The notes below the pieces were generated by a model, which had not been told where the DNA came from, did not search any database, and saw nothing but the letters and a program-made list of their open reading frames with translations. Of a DNA stretch of 64,000 nt, positions 32,010 to 42,700 are shown one piece after another (positions within the stretch are counted from its first letter, which is position 1; each line of letters opens with the position of its first letter). A program made the translations under genes and the position numbers. This stretch comes from Anarhynchus alexandrinus (taxonomy: Eukaryota; Chordata; Aves; Charadriiformes; Charadriidae), in contig VUYV01000016.1 of the NCBI GenBank assembly GCA_008711295.1, forward strand, positions 437,433 to 501,432. Reading direction: 5' to 3'.

Positions 32010-32325
32010 TTACGGAATCACGGAATTTTCAGAGTTGGAAGGGACCTCTAGAGATCATCTAGTCCAACTCCCCTGCTAAAGCAGGATTGCCTAGAGCACA
32101 TTACTCAGGACTGCATCCAGGCGGGTCTTGAAAATCTCCAGAGAAGGGGACTCCACAACCTCCCTGGGCAGCCTGTTCCAGTGCACTGTCACCCTAACCG
32201 TAAAGAAGTTTTTCTGTGTATTTGAACAGAACTTCCTATGTTCCAACTTGTGCCCATTGCCCCTCGTCCTGTCACTGGGAATCACTGAAAAGAGTCTGAC
32301 TCCATCCTCCTTCAACCCACCCTAC
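32010..32325 (-). mobile_element. CR1 LINE 3' fragment
   Basis: Antisense on the plus strand: GGAATCACGGAATTTTCAGA, GGAAGGGACCTCTAGAGATC, and CTCCACAACCTCCCTGGGCA through to the TTGCCCCTCGTCCTGTCACT block. It directly abuts the LTR-like sequence on its left. Confidence 0.92.
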
Positions 32326-33190
32326 TACTATTTGCAGAAAGAGAAACATCTGGATTATACAGGTTAACCTCTGTATCTGTGTGTGTGTTTGAACATGTGC
32401 GATTTGATTTAGGAAACGCTGTCGTAAGTCTTGTGTGAACCTTGCCATTCTCAAATCTTTAATTAAGTCACAGTGTTGATTATAGCAATTTTTATTCAAT
32501 CACTCTGATGATTAAGTATTGGTAAAAATCATACAACTGAATCCTGTGTTGACAAATCTTAAATTGCTGCTACTTCAAAGTTGTGTAGGATCCCTAATCT
32601 TTCTTTCACAACAAACTGGTGTAGTCAGCAGGATCCCAAATCTCATTCCTGACAAGAGAGCTGTACAACATGCCTGTTGGGGACTGCAGAGTGACAGGGG
32701 TCTAGGAGGCACTGCCAGCCCCATTGAATCATCAAATGTATATCATTTTATTTCCTAAGCACCATGCCTGCCTTTGGAAACTAAGTGCTTGTACATACTG
32801 CTCAAACCGTACATGTAAATTAATTCCACGCTGCATAAACTTTTAGACCTTAAGGCAAAATAACATTGAAGCATCAGTGTAGAAGCTGTTGTATTTAACC
32901 GCTGAAATATACCAACCTGGTTGTAAAGGGGGGATTTTGTCACACGCCTCAGACTTAGAGGACAGTCCTTTGGCTCTTTGCTGGCTAGTCAAAAGAGATG
33001 GCACAGACTGACAATTCGGTTCATGACGGGTGAGATAAGACTAAATTCATGACTAAATTTCCCTGGGAGGTGGGAAAAGCACGGGCCCGCAGTGGGCTGA
33101 GGTGACAGCAGTACGCGAACTACTCTGCTGCCAGCGGGACACTGTGCTGCCGAAGGCCTGGACTGCACCCGCACACCAGCCACTCTCTTC
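32326..33190. other. Upstream flank of ANAPC1
   Basis: AT-rich sequence without recognised genes or repeats, changing to GC-rich island around 33190. Confidence 0.6.
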
Positions 33191-33382
33191 TAAAGGTCAG
33201 TGTGACCGCACCTCGCCAATACGGCGTTGCGAGCAGGATGCCCCTCAAGAGACACCGCCGAGCACCTTCAGGCCCGCCGCGAAGCCCCTGCGGGGACGGT
33301 ACGAGTGGCACCGCGCCACCACCCGCCGCCATTTCCCTCCCGGCGTCCCTCGCGCGGCGCCGCGGGGCAGGGCGGGAAGCGA

Positions 33383-33392
33383 CAAGATGGCC
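33383..33392 (+). promoter_or_regulatory. ANAPC1: YY1-like element (CAAGATGGCC)
   Basis: Close match to the YY1 consensus AAGATGGCGGC. In TATA-less promoters such elements typically lie just downstream of the transcription start in this orientation, suggesting initiation around 33360-33385. The same bases carry an upstream ATG. Confidence 0.5.
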
Positions 33393-33404
33393 GCGCCCAT
33401 GTGA
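33387..33404 (+). promoter_or_regulatory. ANAPC1: ANAPC1 uORF 1 (5 codons)
   Basis: ATG inside the YY1-like element followed by four codons and TGA (Met-Ala-Ala-Pro-Met). It would be in the 5' UTR if transcription starts upstream of it. Confidence 0.5.
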
Positions 33405-33523
33405 GGAGGTGCCGCCGCCGGCGTCCGTGCTCGCCTCAGCCGCGCTGCCGCTTCCCGCGTGGCCCCCGGGCGGTGCGGGAGCCGGAGCCCGGTCGTGGCG
33501 GGTGTGCGTCCGTCCCAGAAATA

Positions 33524-33559
33524 ATGAGGATATCGGGCCCCCATGTCGGACCACTCTGA
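33524..33559 (+). promoter_or_regulatory. ANAPC1: ANAPC1 uORF 2, overlapping the main start
   Basis: ATG at 33524, eleven codons, stop TGA at 33557-33559. It is out of frame with and overlaps the main ATG at 33543, so initiation here would bypass the main start. Confidence 0.6.
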
Positions 33560-33755
33560 CGAGAGGGCGACGATGATTGCGGCCGGCGACCTGCAGGAGT
33601 TCGCCCCCCGGGGCCGCGAGCACTGCCGGCGCCACCCCAGCGCCCTCACCCTCCAGCTGCGGCGGCTCCAGCCCGCCTCCGAGCTCTGCTCCTCCGACGG
33701 GGCGGCCGGGCTGGTGGGGTCCCTCCGAGAGGTGACGATCCACGAGCGGCAGCGG
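33543..33755 (+). CDS. ANAPC1: ANAPC1 exon 1
   Basis: Residues 1-71, including TMIAAGDLQEF and SSDGAAGLVGSL. Weak start context (CCCATGT); Met11 has an A at -3 and is also conserved in human. Donor CGG/GTAGGA, phase 0. Confidence 0.93.
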
Positions 33756-36700
33756 GTAGGAGGCGGTGGGGGGCCGGGGGGGCGCTTGGCCTGGCTTTCT
33801 GGCTTCCTAAAAAAAAAAAAAATTGGCCAAACCATTCTGGCTTCCTAAAAAAAAATAAATTGGCCAAACCATGAGTGCTGAACGACGACCGGCTGTTGTG
33901 ACTGCATCAGCAGGTCTTGTAACTTTTCCTTAAAAAAAAAAAATAATAAAAAATCTTGGTTTTTAGGAAAGTTGGCAGTTGAGGAAAGGCGTCAGTGATG
34001 TCGGGGAAGAGGTGGACTACGATGAAGAGCTGTACGTGGCCAGCAATATGGTCATCTGGAGCAAAGGAAGTAAAAACCAAGCGTCGACTGTTTATAAGGC
34101 TTTCACTGTCGACAGCCCCGTCCTGCAGGTATGAAAACATGGAAAGGTGGCGACTGAATGAATGCACGCTGGCTAAAAAACACTTGCTGACTGTTTTCAA
34201 ACAGTGTTATGAGGTGGGGTTATTTTGGGAAATAGAGAAAGATGAGATTGTGTAGTAGCATCAGCTCGTTCTTCAGAAATAATTATACTGTATTTGGTTT
34301 TAGGCCTTATGGTGCGACTTCACTATACCCCAGGAAAAATCTGAAAAAGCTGATGGTAAGTTTCCTGCTTACTGTAATGTCAAACAAATGCTTTGAGTTC
34401 AGCTGTCTTGGCATGAGAATTTTAGTCATCAAGACTCGCTATGTTAAGACAGCCACCCCCTCCTCAAGTTTACATTTTGTGTATAGGGAATGTCTAAGGA
34501 AAGACACAAGCTTCACTGTGGTTTTGTTGGTTTTTTTCTTCCTTTTCCCTAGTTTCAGGCAGTGATGAAATAGTGGAGAAATGTATCTGCATATTGCAGA
34601 ATTCCTGTATAAATGTGCATAGCATAGAGGGAAAGGATTACATTGCTGCTTTACCTTTTCAGGTAAGTGCTGTCCTTTTTTTGGCCAAAAATGGGCTTGT
34701 TATCTGTTTGCATGCTGTGTTGGGGTGGGGAGGTGTGTGTAAAACACTGCTGGTGGTGGCTGCCTGAGTTCAGGGACAAAGCCGATGAAAGTGCAGCTGT
34801 GTGGTCAGGACACCGAATACTTCTGAAAGTAGTAGCAGATGGTTGTATGATGTGGGAACGTATGGGACCACTTTGTAGTCTGAGAACCTGCTCCGATTTA
34901 CATTACCCTTCTCTCAAGAAAAGGCCTAAACATCTTATTTTGCTGTAATGAGATACTCAGACACAAAACATGATCAATGTAGTAAGTACTTGATTTTTTT
35001 TTTTTGGTCATAAATCTATTTGTAATTTTTTATAGGTTGCAAATGTCTGGCCAACAAAATATGGTTTGTTATTTGAGCGCAGTAGTTCTTCACATGAAGT
35101 ACCTCCAAGTCCACCCAGGTAGGTAACAAGTGGCTTTAATTGTTTTGTAACAGACTGCTTCCTATTCTAATTCAAGAGTGCAAGAGTTGAAGAGCAATAA
35201 TGAAAGGGTCTGTGTTTTCATGACAGGGATAGGTGAAATCAGGTGAAACATCAGGAAATGGCAGGAAGGGTCTGGATACTGATAATCCACTATATTGCTC
35301 TCATATTCTGTGAAGAACTAGTTGGGAGTGGTGATCCTGGAAATAGGATATGGAAGGCACGGTATGGGTGTTACTAGCCTGATTTCATTAAGTTTTGTCC
35401 AGGGAATTGGTTCCAGGCTGTGATGGACAACTGGGAGATTCATTGAGGGATTGTCATTGAGACGTTTTCTCTCAGCTGCAAGATGCTTTAAATGTGTGGA
35501 GCATCCTGTTACTTATTTGTTGAGGATCCTAGACCCTGTGCTTTGTGGCTGGGCATACAGCTGAGAAGCAGAGTAAGGAGTTGGATGGTGTGCTGATGAG
35601 CAGCTTTAATACAGCCACTTGTGCTCCCTTGGGCTTTATGTGTCCATCCCATGCACTTGTGATTCTCTAGTCAGAAGAGCTGGGATTAGAAATAGAGGTC
35701 CTGAAAATGTTCAAGAGGGTATGTTGCAAAAATCATGATTGACCCTACTCAAGCTGGCCTTCTGTGAAAACTCTTCCTTTTGCTACTGCTACCACAGATG
35801 GGTGGCTTGATCGCTGCTCTGTGATGGATACAAATGACGTGCTGGCTGTCTGCTTGTCTGGGACTTGGGAGCTGTGAAACCTAAACTCTTGAACTGAGTC
35901 TGGGTTAAGGGCTTTCTCCTCTTCCTACTCTTCCTCCTAACTCAGCTGGTGCCGGCTCTGTTCACTCGGCCCAGCCAAAGTCTGCCGTGTGGCCACCAGG
36001 TGGGGTCATTCTCAAGTGCTCTGGAAAAATGTAAAACAAGACCTAATCATCCTGTTTGATACACTAGCGTTTGTCTGACTCTACTCAGTTAATCCAACAA
36101 ACTTCTGTGAATGGAATAGATGTCTCTACTGTTAGATATCAGGCTGTGATTTGTTAAGGTCTGAGAACCTGTGGTGGGATCACAGCATGTGTACCAGCTA
36201 CAAGAGAGAACTATGCGTGTTAGCATTTGGTTTTTGAACATGCTTTGTTTGGTTTCTTTCTAGGGAGCCTTTGCCTACTATGTTCAGTATGCTACACCCA
36301 TTAGATGAGATAACACCTCTCGTCTGTAAGTCTGGAGGTAGGTTTACATCTTCAGGTGTATCACATGGAGTCTATCAGTAGAGCATCAAACGCTTAATGT
36401 GTCACTTCAGCATTTTCTGTCTTACAAAATTTGCAAATAATCACTCTTTCAATAATTCAGAAGTGGGGTGTTTTAGCTGCTTCATGAACTGGGAAACTGT
36501 TCAGGAAAGAAACCCAGATTGCAGAAGAAAGAGCATATGAAAAATGCTAACCCTGTAATGGATAACACTGCTGTAGAAATGATCCTTTTGCCTTAACTGA
36601 AGTTAACTGCTTCTTTAGCAGGCGTGTTTGGTTCTGCTAGAGTGCAGTACGTTGCTGATTACACCTTGAGGATCGTGTTTCTCAATGCTGAACCTTCCAT

Positions 36701-39700
36701 TGTGATGACATATGATACTGTGCAGAGTTTACATACTGTTTGGGCTCTTCGGAGAGTAAAGCCAGAGGTAAAAATTCATTGTCAACTAAATATCATTATC
36801 AAAAATTTTTGTGTGTGTTTACATGCCCTTATGGCTCTGTGTGTTACAAATGCCTGGTATTTGTGATTTATTTCATTTATAAAAGAGTAAGATGTTTGTT
36901 GGTATGTTTTGTTGTTTTTTTAAAATAGTTTCTTTCATGTATTTGCCTGTACCAGAGTCAGGAAGATCACATGATGGTGATGCTCATGAAGTATATTGTG
37001 GTCATCATGATATTCCTTACATTGTATCAGAAGGTTTTGACTCTGCTTAAACTGTTGTGTTCTGTAAGAAAAGTGACAAACAACTTAGTGCCCTGAAAAC
37101 TATAGTAGTGTGACTGTGACTGTGAGTGAGAGAGTATGGTTGGTAGGAATAACTTTTTATGCTAAGTGCCTACCTAGGCATAAGTTTTTGTCACCTAACT
37201 GATGAAACAAGCTATTTGAGTGGCTTCCTGGCTGTTATTGCCTATGTGCTGTTTGTGCATAGACAGCTCTGTTTTCTCTCCCAGGAACAGAACACAGTGC
37301 TGAAGTTCTCAGAGCAGATGGGCACCCCGCAGCACGTGGCTACTAGCAGCTCTTTGACCGCTCATCTCAGAAGCTTCTCAAAAGGAGACTCTCCTGTGGG
37401 CTCTCCTTTCCAGAACTACTCGTCTATCCACAGCCAGAGCAGATCAGTGTCATCGCCCAGCATGCAGTCCCGCTCGCCATCTATCTCCAACATGGCTGCT
37501 TTGAGGTGGGTGCTGAACATGATGCATAGACAGATGATACCAAAGAATACGAGCTGTAGAATAGGATGCACATCTGGAATTGCTGTCTGTCTGTCTCTGC
37601 TGTTACAAGTCTGTCAATCTAAGGTGCAGGTGCCTCCTGTGTTACAGCATCTGAAGGCCCTCTTGGGATGCCTTTGTGACACTTTGGTGTGCTATTATCC
37701 ATATAGCACAAGAGGGTAATTGGCGTGTGGGAGCCAAAGAGGCTGTTCTGTTATCGCACAGCCAGTTTGTAGTGCAGTCAGGGACTGCCTGCAGGTCTTT
37801 TGAGTCCCAGGAGTGTTTTCAGTTAGTTTTTCTAAAGAAAGCCATATTTAGAGGGAACAGGTTGGGAGAAATTTTTGATGGGATGGACCATGCAAATGCA
37901 AATGTTAGTTTTCTTACTTTTGGAATCTTATCTGTTGTATTCTGACAGAGATGATTGGAAATTAATTAGAGAATTGTTTTCCTATGCTGGGTTTTATTGC
38001 TAAAGGAAACTAATACTGAACTAGCTACTGGTTTAGGGTGGTTTTGGTTTGTTTTTAAAGTATTTACCAGTGTATGAGCTCCCTGGGATTCTGTACCTGA
38101 TTTTGAAAATCCATTTTTCAGTAGCGTCTTTTGTCTTTGCAGCCGCTCTCATTCCCCAGCCCTGGGAGTGCATTCTTTCTCAGGAGTCCAGAGGTTCAAC
38201 TTTTCCAGTAATGCTCAGTCACCAAAGAGGCACAGTATTACCCATTCACCAAACAGCACTTGCAGCGATTCCTTCCTTATACCAGAAACTGAACCAATTG
38301 TTCCTGAGCTGTGTATAGATCATCTGTGGACAGAAACAGTCACAAACATGAGGTTAGATGCTTGTATTGGCATGCGAGTAGTTCTGGACGTCCGTTGCCG
38401 GGGGGAAATAAAGTAAAATAACAGCTTGTTTTAGTGTGTGCTTTCTGCAAATGGTCCTGCCTTAAAATAGATGTGTGGATCTATGCTTCTTAATTGTTTG
38501 GAAAAATTATACTTTCTGGGTGTGCAGCTCTCTTGGAAAGGGAATTGGGCACTTGAAACGGTTTTACCTGCTGTGTTATCTGTAGCTCTCTGAGCTGGGG
38601 AATGGTTTAATGAGATCTCGAAAGCAAAGTAGGTTCTAACCTGGTCATTAGGGATTTTCTTGATCTTCTAGGGGAAGTATCTCTTTCTGTGTTACCATCA
38701 AAAGGAGCAAAACACAGCATAAAACCTAAGATTGAACAGGAGAACAAAGCCAAATAGCATGTGCGCTGCTTGCCAAAAAGTGGGGAATGTGGAGACTAGA
38801 GTCTTGAAAGTCAATTTCAAGAGTAATGACTGAAAATGAGACTGGGGCATTCTAGCAATTTGATGCACTGCTAATTGAAGTGTAGTGCGACCCTACAGCT
38901 TGTGGGTGCTATGTTTTCCTTCATTAAAATTTTTGTAGTTGACCAAACAGTGTGCTGATCATTGTCTCTTTTACAGAGAGAAGAATTCCCAAGCATCAAA
39001 AGTGTTTATTACCATGGATCTTTGTGGGCAGAAGTTCTTGTGCTTTTTAGTGGAATCCCAGCTCCAGCTGCGGTGAGCATCCCTGTCTTGGGGACAGGAG
39101 ATCAAAGAGGAGCACTCCAGAAATTACCAGCTAGATATGGGTTTTAGCATACTTATTACTCCAGCTAGTGGAATCTGTTATGGCAAGATGTGGTATGTCA
39201 CTGGCTCTCATATGACATGTTTTTAACTGTGGTGGCATAGATGATTTGAGCTGTTTAAATAGAACTGAAGTTGTAAGAGAACATTTACTGTAATTTGAAT
39301 GGTATTCTTATTTATCCTCATTTTTACCCTTTAGTAGTACACTGGGGTTTTTAATTAGACTAGCAGAGTGAAAATAAGTTGACTAGCAGGGCAAAACAAG
39401 CAAAGGAAGGAGGAAGGAACCAGGTATACCACAATAAAAGTAACTGCACCATGCAACATAGTTTTAATTTTCTGTCGTCTTTCTGTAACAACAGATAGGA
39501 CAGTCCTTTTATCGTTCCTGTTGTTTACTCAAATCTCTAGGTGTGTAAAATTTCAAGAGAGCAACGATAAGTCGCAGCTGATCTTTGGTTCTGTTACCAA
39601 TATTCAAGCAAAGGATGCAGCTCCGGTGCAGGTATGTACCTCTGTATGGACTGTTAACTGTGGAGTATCCTGCTTTGTCACTTGCCATCCAACTGTTGTC

Positions 39701-42700
39701 TTTTTTCTTAAATACAAGAAGCTGAATATGCTGCTTTATTCTTACAGGGTATTGATACACTGCTGGTTCTGGAAGGCAGTGGAAATCTGGTGCTTTATTC
39801 TGGGGTGGTTCGGGTGAGTAACAGTTTTTTCTGTCCCAAAATAAATGTTTGAATCTTTGGTTACAAGCTGGGCTGTACAGAGGGGTACTGTGTGCATCAT
39901 AACTTACAAGGTATTATTGTAAGCTACTGTAGACCACTGCTTGCTTGGGACTTGCTTTGGAAGGTGGCTGTGCTCACGTACCCAGTGTCGTTTATGTGCA
40001 GTGCTGGAAAGGTAGCTCTGAAGAATCAGTGGCACCTTGTCGTACACTTAAATAATCTTTTGAGTTTATTTTCGGCGATAGTAAAATACTAACGTAATAA
40101 AATGCTTTCAAAGAAAGAAAACTTCAGGAATATGGAAAATAAGAATAGTTCTGGAACGAAAAACTTTCAAACTTCTCTGTAGCATGCCAGATAGTTTTAG
40201 ATGTCAAATTATTTTGCTTTGCAAAGGGCTATTATTAGGATAGACATGATTCATCCAAAATAATTAAAACTTTTTCTTAAATTCTATGGAGATGCACTGT
40301 GTTCTCTCTGTGTACGCAGAAACCTTGGACACTGCAATTTGTATGTGTGTGTGTGCATATATATACATATATATGTACGTATATTAAAAAAAAAGCGTAC
40401 TCTCTGAAAGTAGAGCTTTCTCAGTGAAGCCCTGCTAGAACTTTTAGAGGGAGTAGACCTGTAGCAATAATGTACAGTACTGACCATATATGGTAGTGTT
40501 TTCAGTGTGTTGTCACCTGAAGGAAGTAATTACATGAAGTAATCTTCAATCTCTTCAGAAACTTTAGTTGAAATACATATCCACTTTTCTTTAAATCTTT
40601 CCTTTAAGATGTTAAAATCTGATAACATCTGTATATGTAAGCAAGCTCGTGGAAGCACAGGCATGAAAACCAGCTATTTGTTTTCCTATATATTGTTCAC
40701 AAAAAGGTGGGGAAGGTTTTTATTCCTGGGCTGCCTGCTCCATCCCTGACAATGTCCAACCAAATGCCTCGGCCAAGTACTCCCTTGGATAGTGTCAGCA
40801 CTCCATCCAAGCCTTTGAATAAGCACCTGGGGCCTCTAGAAGAGGTAAGAAAAAAGGAAGTCCTGCCTTGGAAAGGTTTTAGTTGTAACAGCTTCAAGTG
40901 ATTGGTTGATTTTAACTTTAAAGGTATCTTTTGGAGCTAAATCTATTTTTCTTCTGTAAAGCCTCTGAATAAACAGTGTTTAAATAAGATCTAATTAGTG
41001 CTGCTCTATTTAGTTGTTTATGATTTCTGTAAAACATCTGAGGCAGAGATTGGAAAGATATTTGTGATTGTTTTCAAAATACTTACTAGTACATTAAGAA
41101 TGGTAATTTTAGCTGTCCTTTGCTCAGATCCTTTTATTTCAACAATTCTAAGCAATTATTTTTACCACTTTTCAGGGTGTGCTTTTGTCACCAGTCCCAG
41201 AGCTAAGGGATTCGTCCAAACTTCATGACTCCACTTATGTTGAAGACTGTACTTTTCAGCAGCTTGGGACTTTCATTCATGCTCTGAGAGATCCTGTCCA
41301 CAACAGAGTAACTTTAGTAGGTATTATCCTGTAATTTGAGTCAACGCTTTGTCAGCAAAGCAAAGTGAGGGTCAAGTTTACTTCTGCTGCGTAGTGAGAC
41401 ATTGCTAGCAGCTCCTGATCAACAGCAAAATATCACACCTACGTTGGTGGCTCCACATTTTTCTCTATGTAGAATACTCTAGAAGTCACAGAATTTAATT
41501 GATTCCCTCAAGTGCTTCAGCTCAAGATCTGTTTCAAGTGTTTCATGGAGCTAGCATCTGAGGTTGCAAATCTTTAGTGTAGCAAATAGCCAGGAATTAG
41601 GAACATGCTTAATACATAAACGAGTTCTGAGTTCATAGAAAAGGACCCTGGCTTTACTTTATGCGTTTCATAATTTTTTCTCTTACCTCTTTTTTTTTTT
41701 TTTTTTTCTCCCCCAGGAACTCAGCAATAATACAATGGTTCGGATTACAATTCCTGAAATCGCCACTTCAGAACTAGGTATGATTCAGAATCCATCACGT
41801 GAAATATGTTCCATAATTTTTGAGGGTTCTTTTAGTTTAGACAGTAGTGATTCAGTACCGCATATTCCAAGCTCTACTAACTTACCTTCTAGAGGTGCTA
41901 CCGTTTATTTAGGTGTGCTCTGTTCCTTTTAGTGCTTCACCTGCTGCACTCTTAAAATTTCCTTTATTCTTTAGGTTGTTTTGTGCTTTACTGTTGTGTA
42001 TGTTCTTTATGAGGAAGGGCTTAGATGCCAGTTCGGACTCAAGCTGGTTTCAGTAATGAGCAAAAAGGAACTTTTTTTTCCCTTTGTGTAGTGATTTAGA
42101 ATGGCTGTGCTTAACCTGAACTAAAAGAACAGCTGTTGGAGGTTGTGTGGTGTGGCTTTTATTGAAAGAGTTGCCGGAGAATTAAAAGGAGGTCCAAGAA
42201 CTCTAGAGATTTATAGAACTGATTGGAAGAAGTACCAGGATGTAAGATGGAAAGCACACCTAATTTTCCCCCCCCCTCCTTTTCCAACAGTGAAAAGATG
42301 TCTCCAAGGCATCAAAGCTATTCTTCCCAAGGAGGTAGCGGTACAGATGCTTGTCAAGTGGTACAATGCTTATAATGCTCCAGGAGGACCAAGCTATCAC
42401 TCAGAATGGAATTTATTTGTAACATGTCTCATGAATATGATGGGTTACAACACAGAGAGACTATCCTGGACCCGTAATGTAAGGAATCTCATATGTTTGT
42501 TTTCCTAGCTTACATTAATGCTACTGATAATTCTTCAAGGTTCAAAATTGTTAGAGAGACACTGAGGTCAGAAATAGATAGTATCTTGTCTTAAATCACA
42601 AGATGCCATCAAATTAATTCTGTATTTCTAAATTTCAGGTGTACATTTTAGTCTGTGTTTATCATGAAATATATTTATAAGGTACTTACCACTGTCTTGG

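Larger units (their letters stand above)
33190..33790 (+). promoter_or_regulatory. ANAPC1: ANAPC1 promoter CpG island
   Basis: A CpG-dense block that contains the 5' UTR, start codon and coding exon 1. No TATA box is apparent. This is the promoter class expected of a constitutively expressed cell-cycle gene. Confidence 0.75.

Noticed and set aside
33120..33835. Minus-strand ORFs (197-207 codons) opposite ANAPC1 exon 1, suggesting a divergent gene
   Set aside because: They are antisense shadows of ANAPC1 exon 1 and its CpG island; Arg/Pro/Gly-rich composition and no homology.
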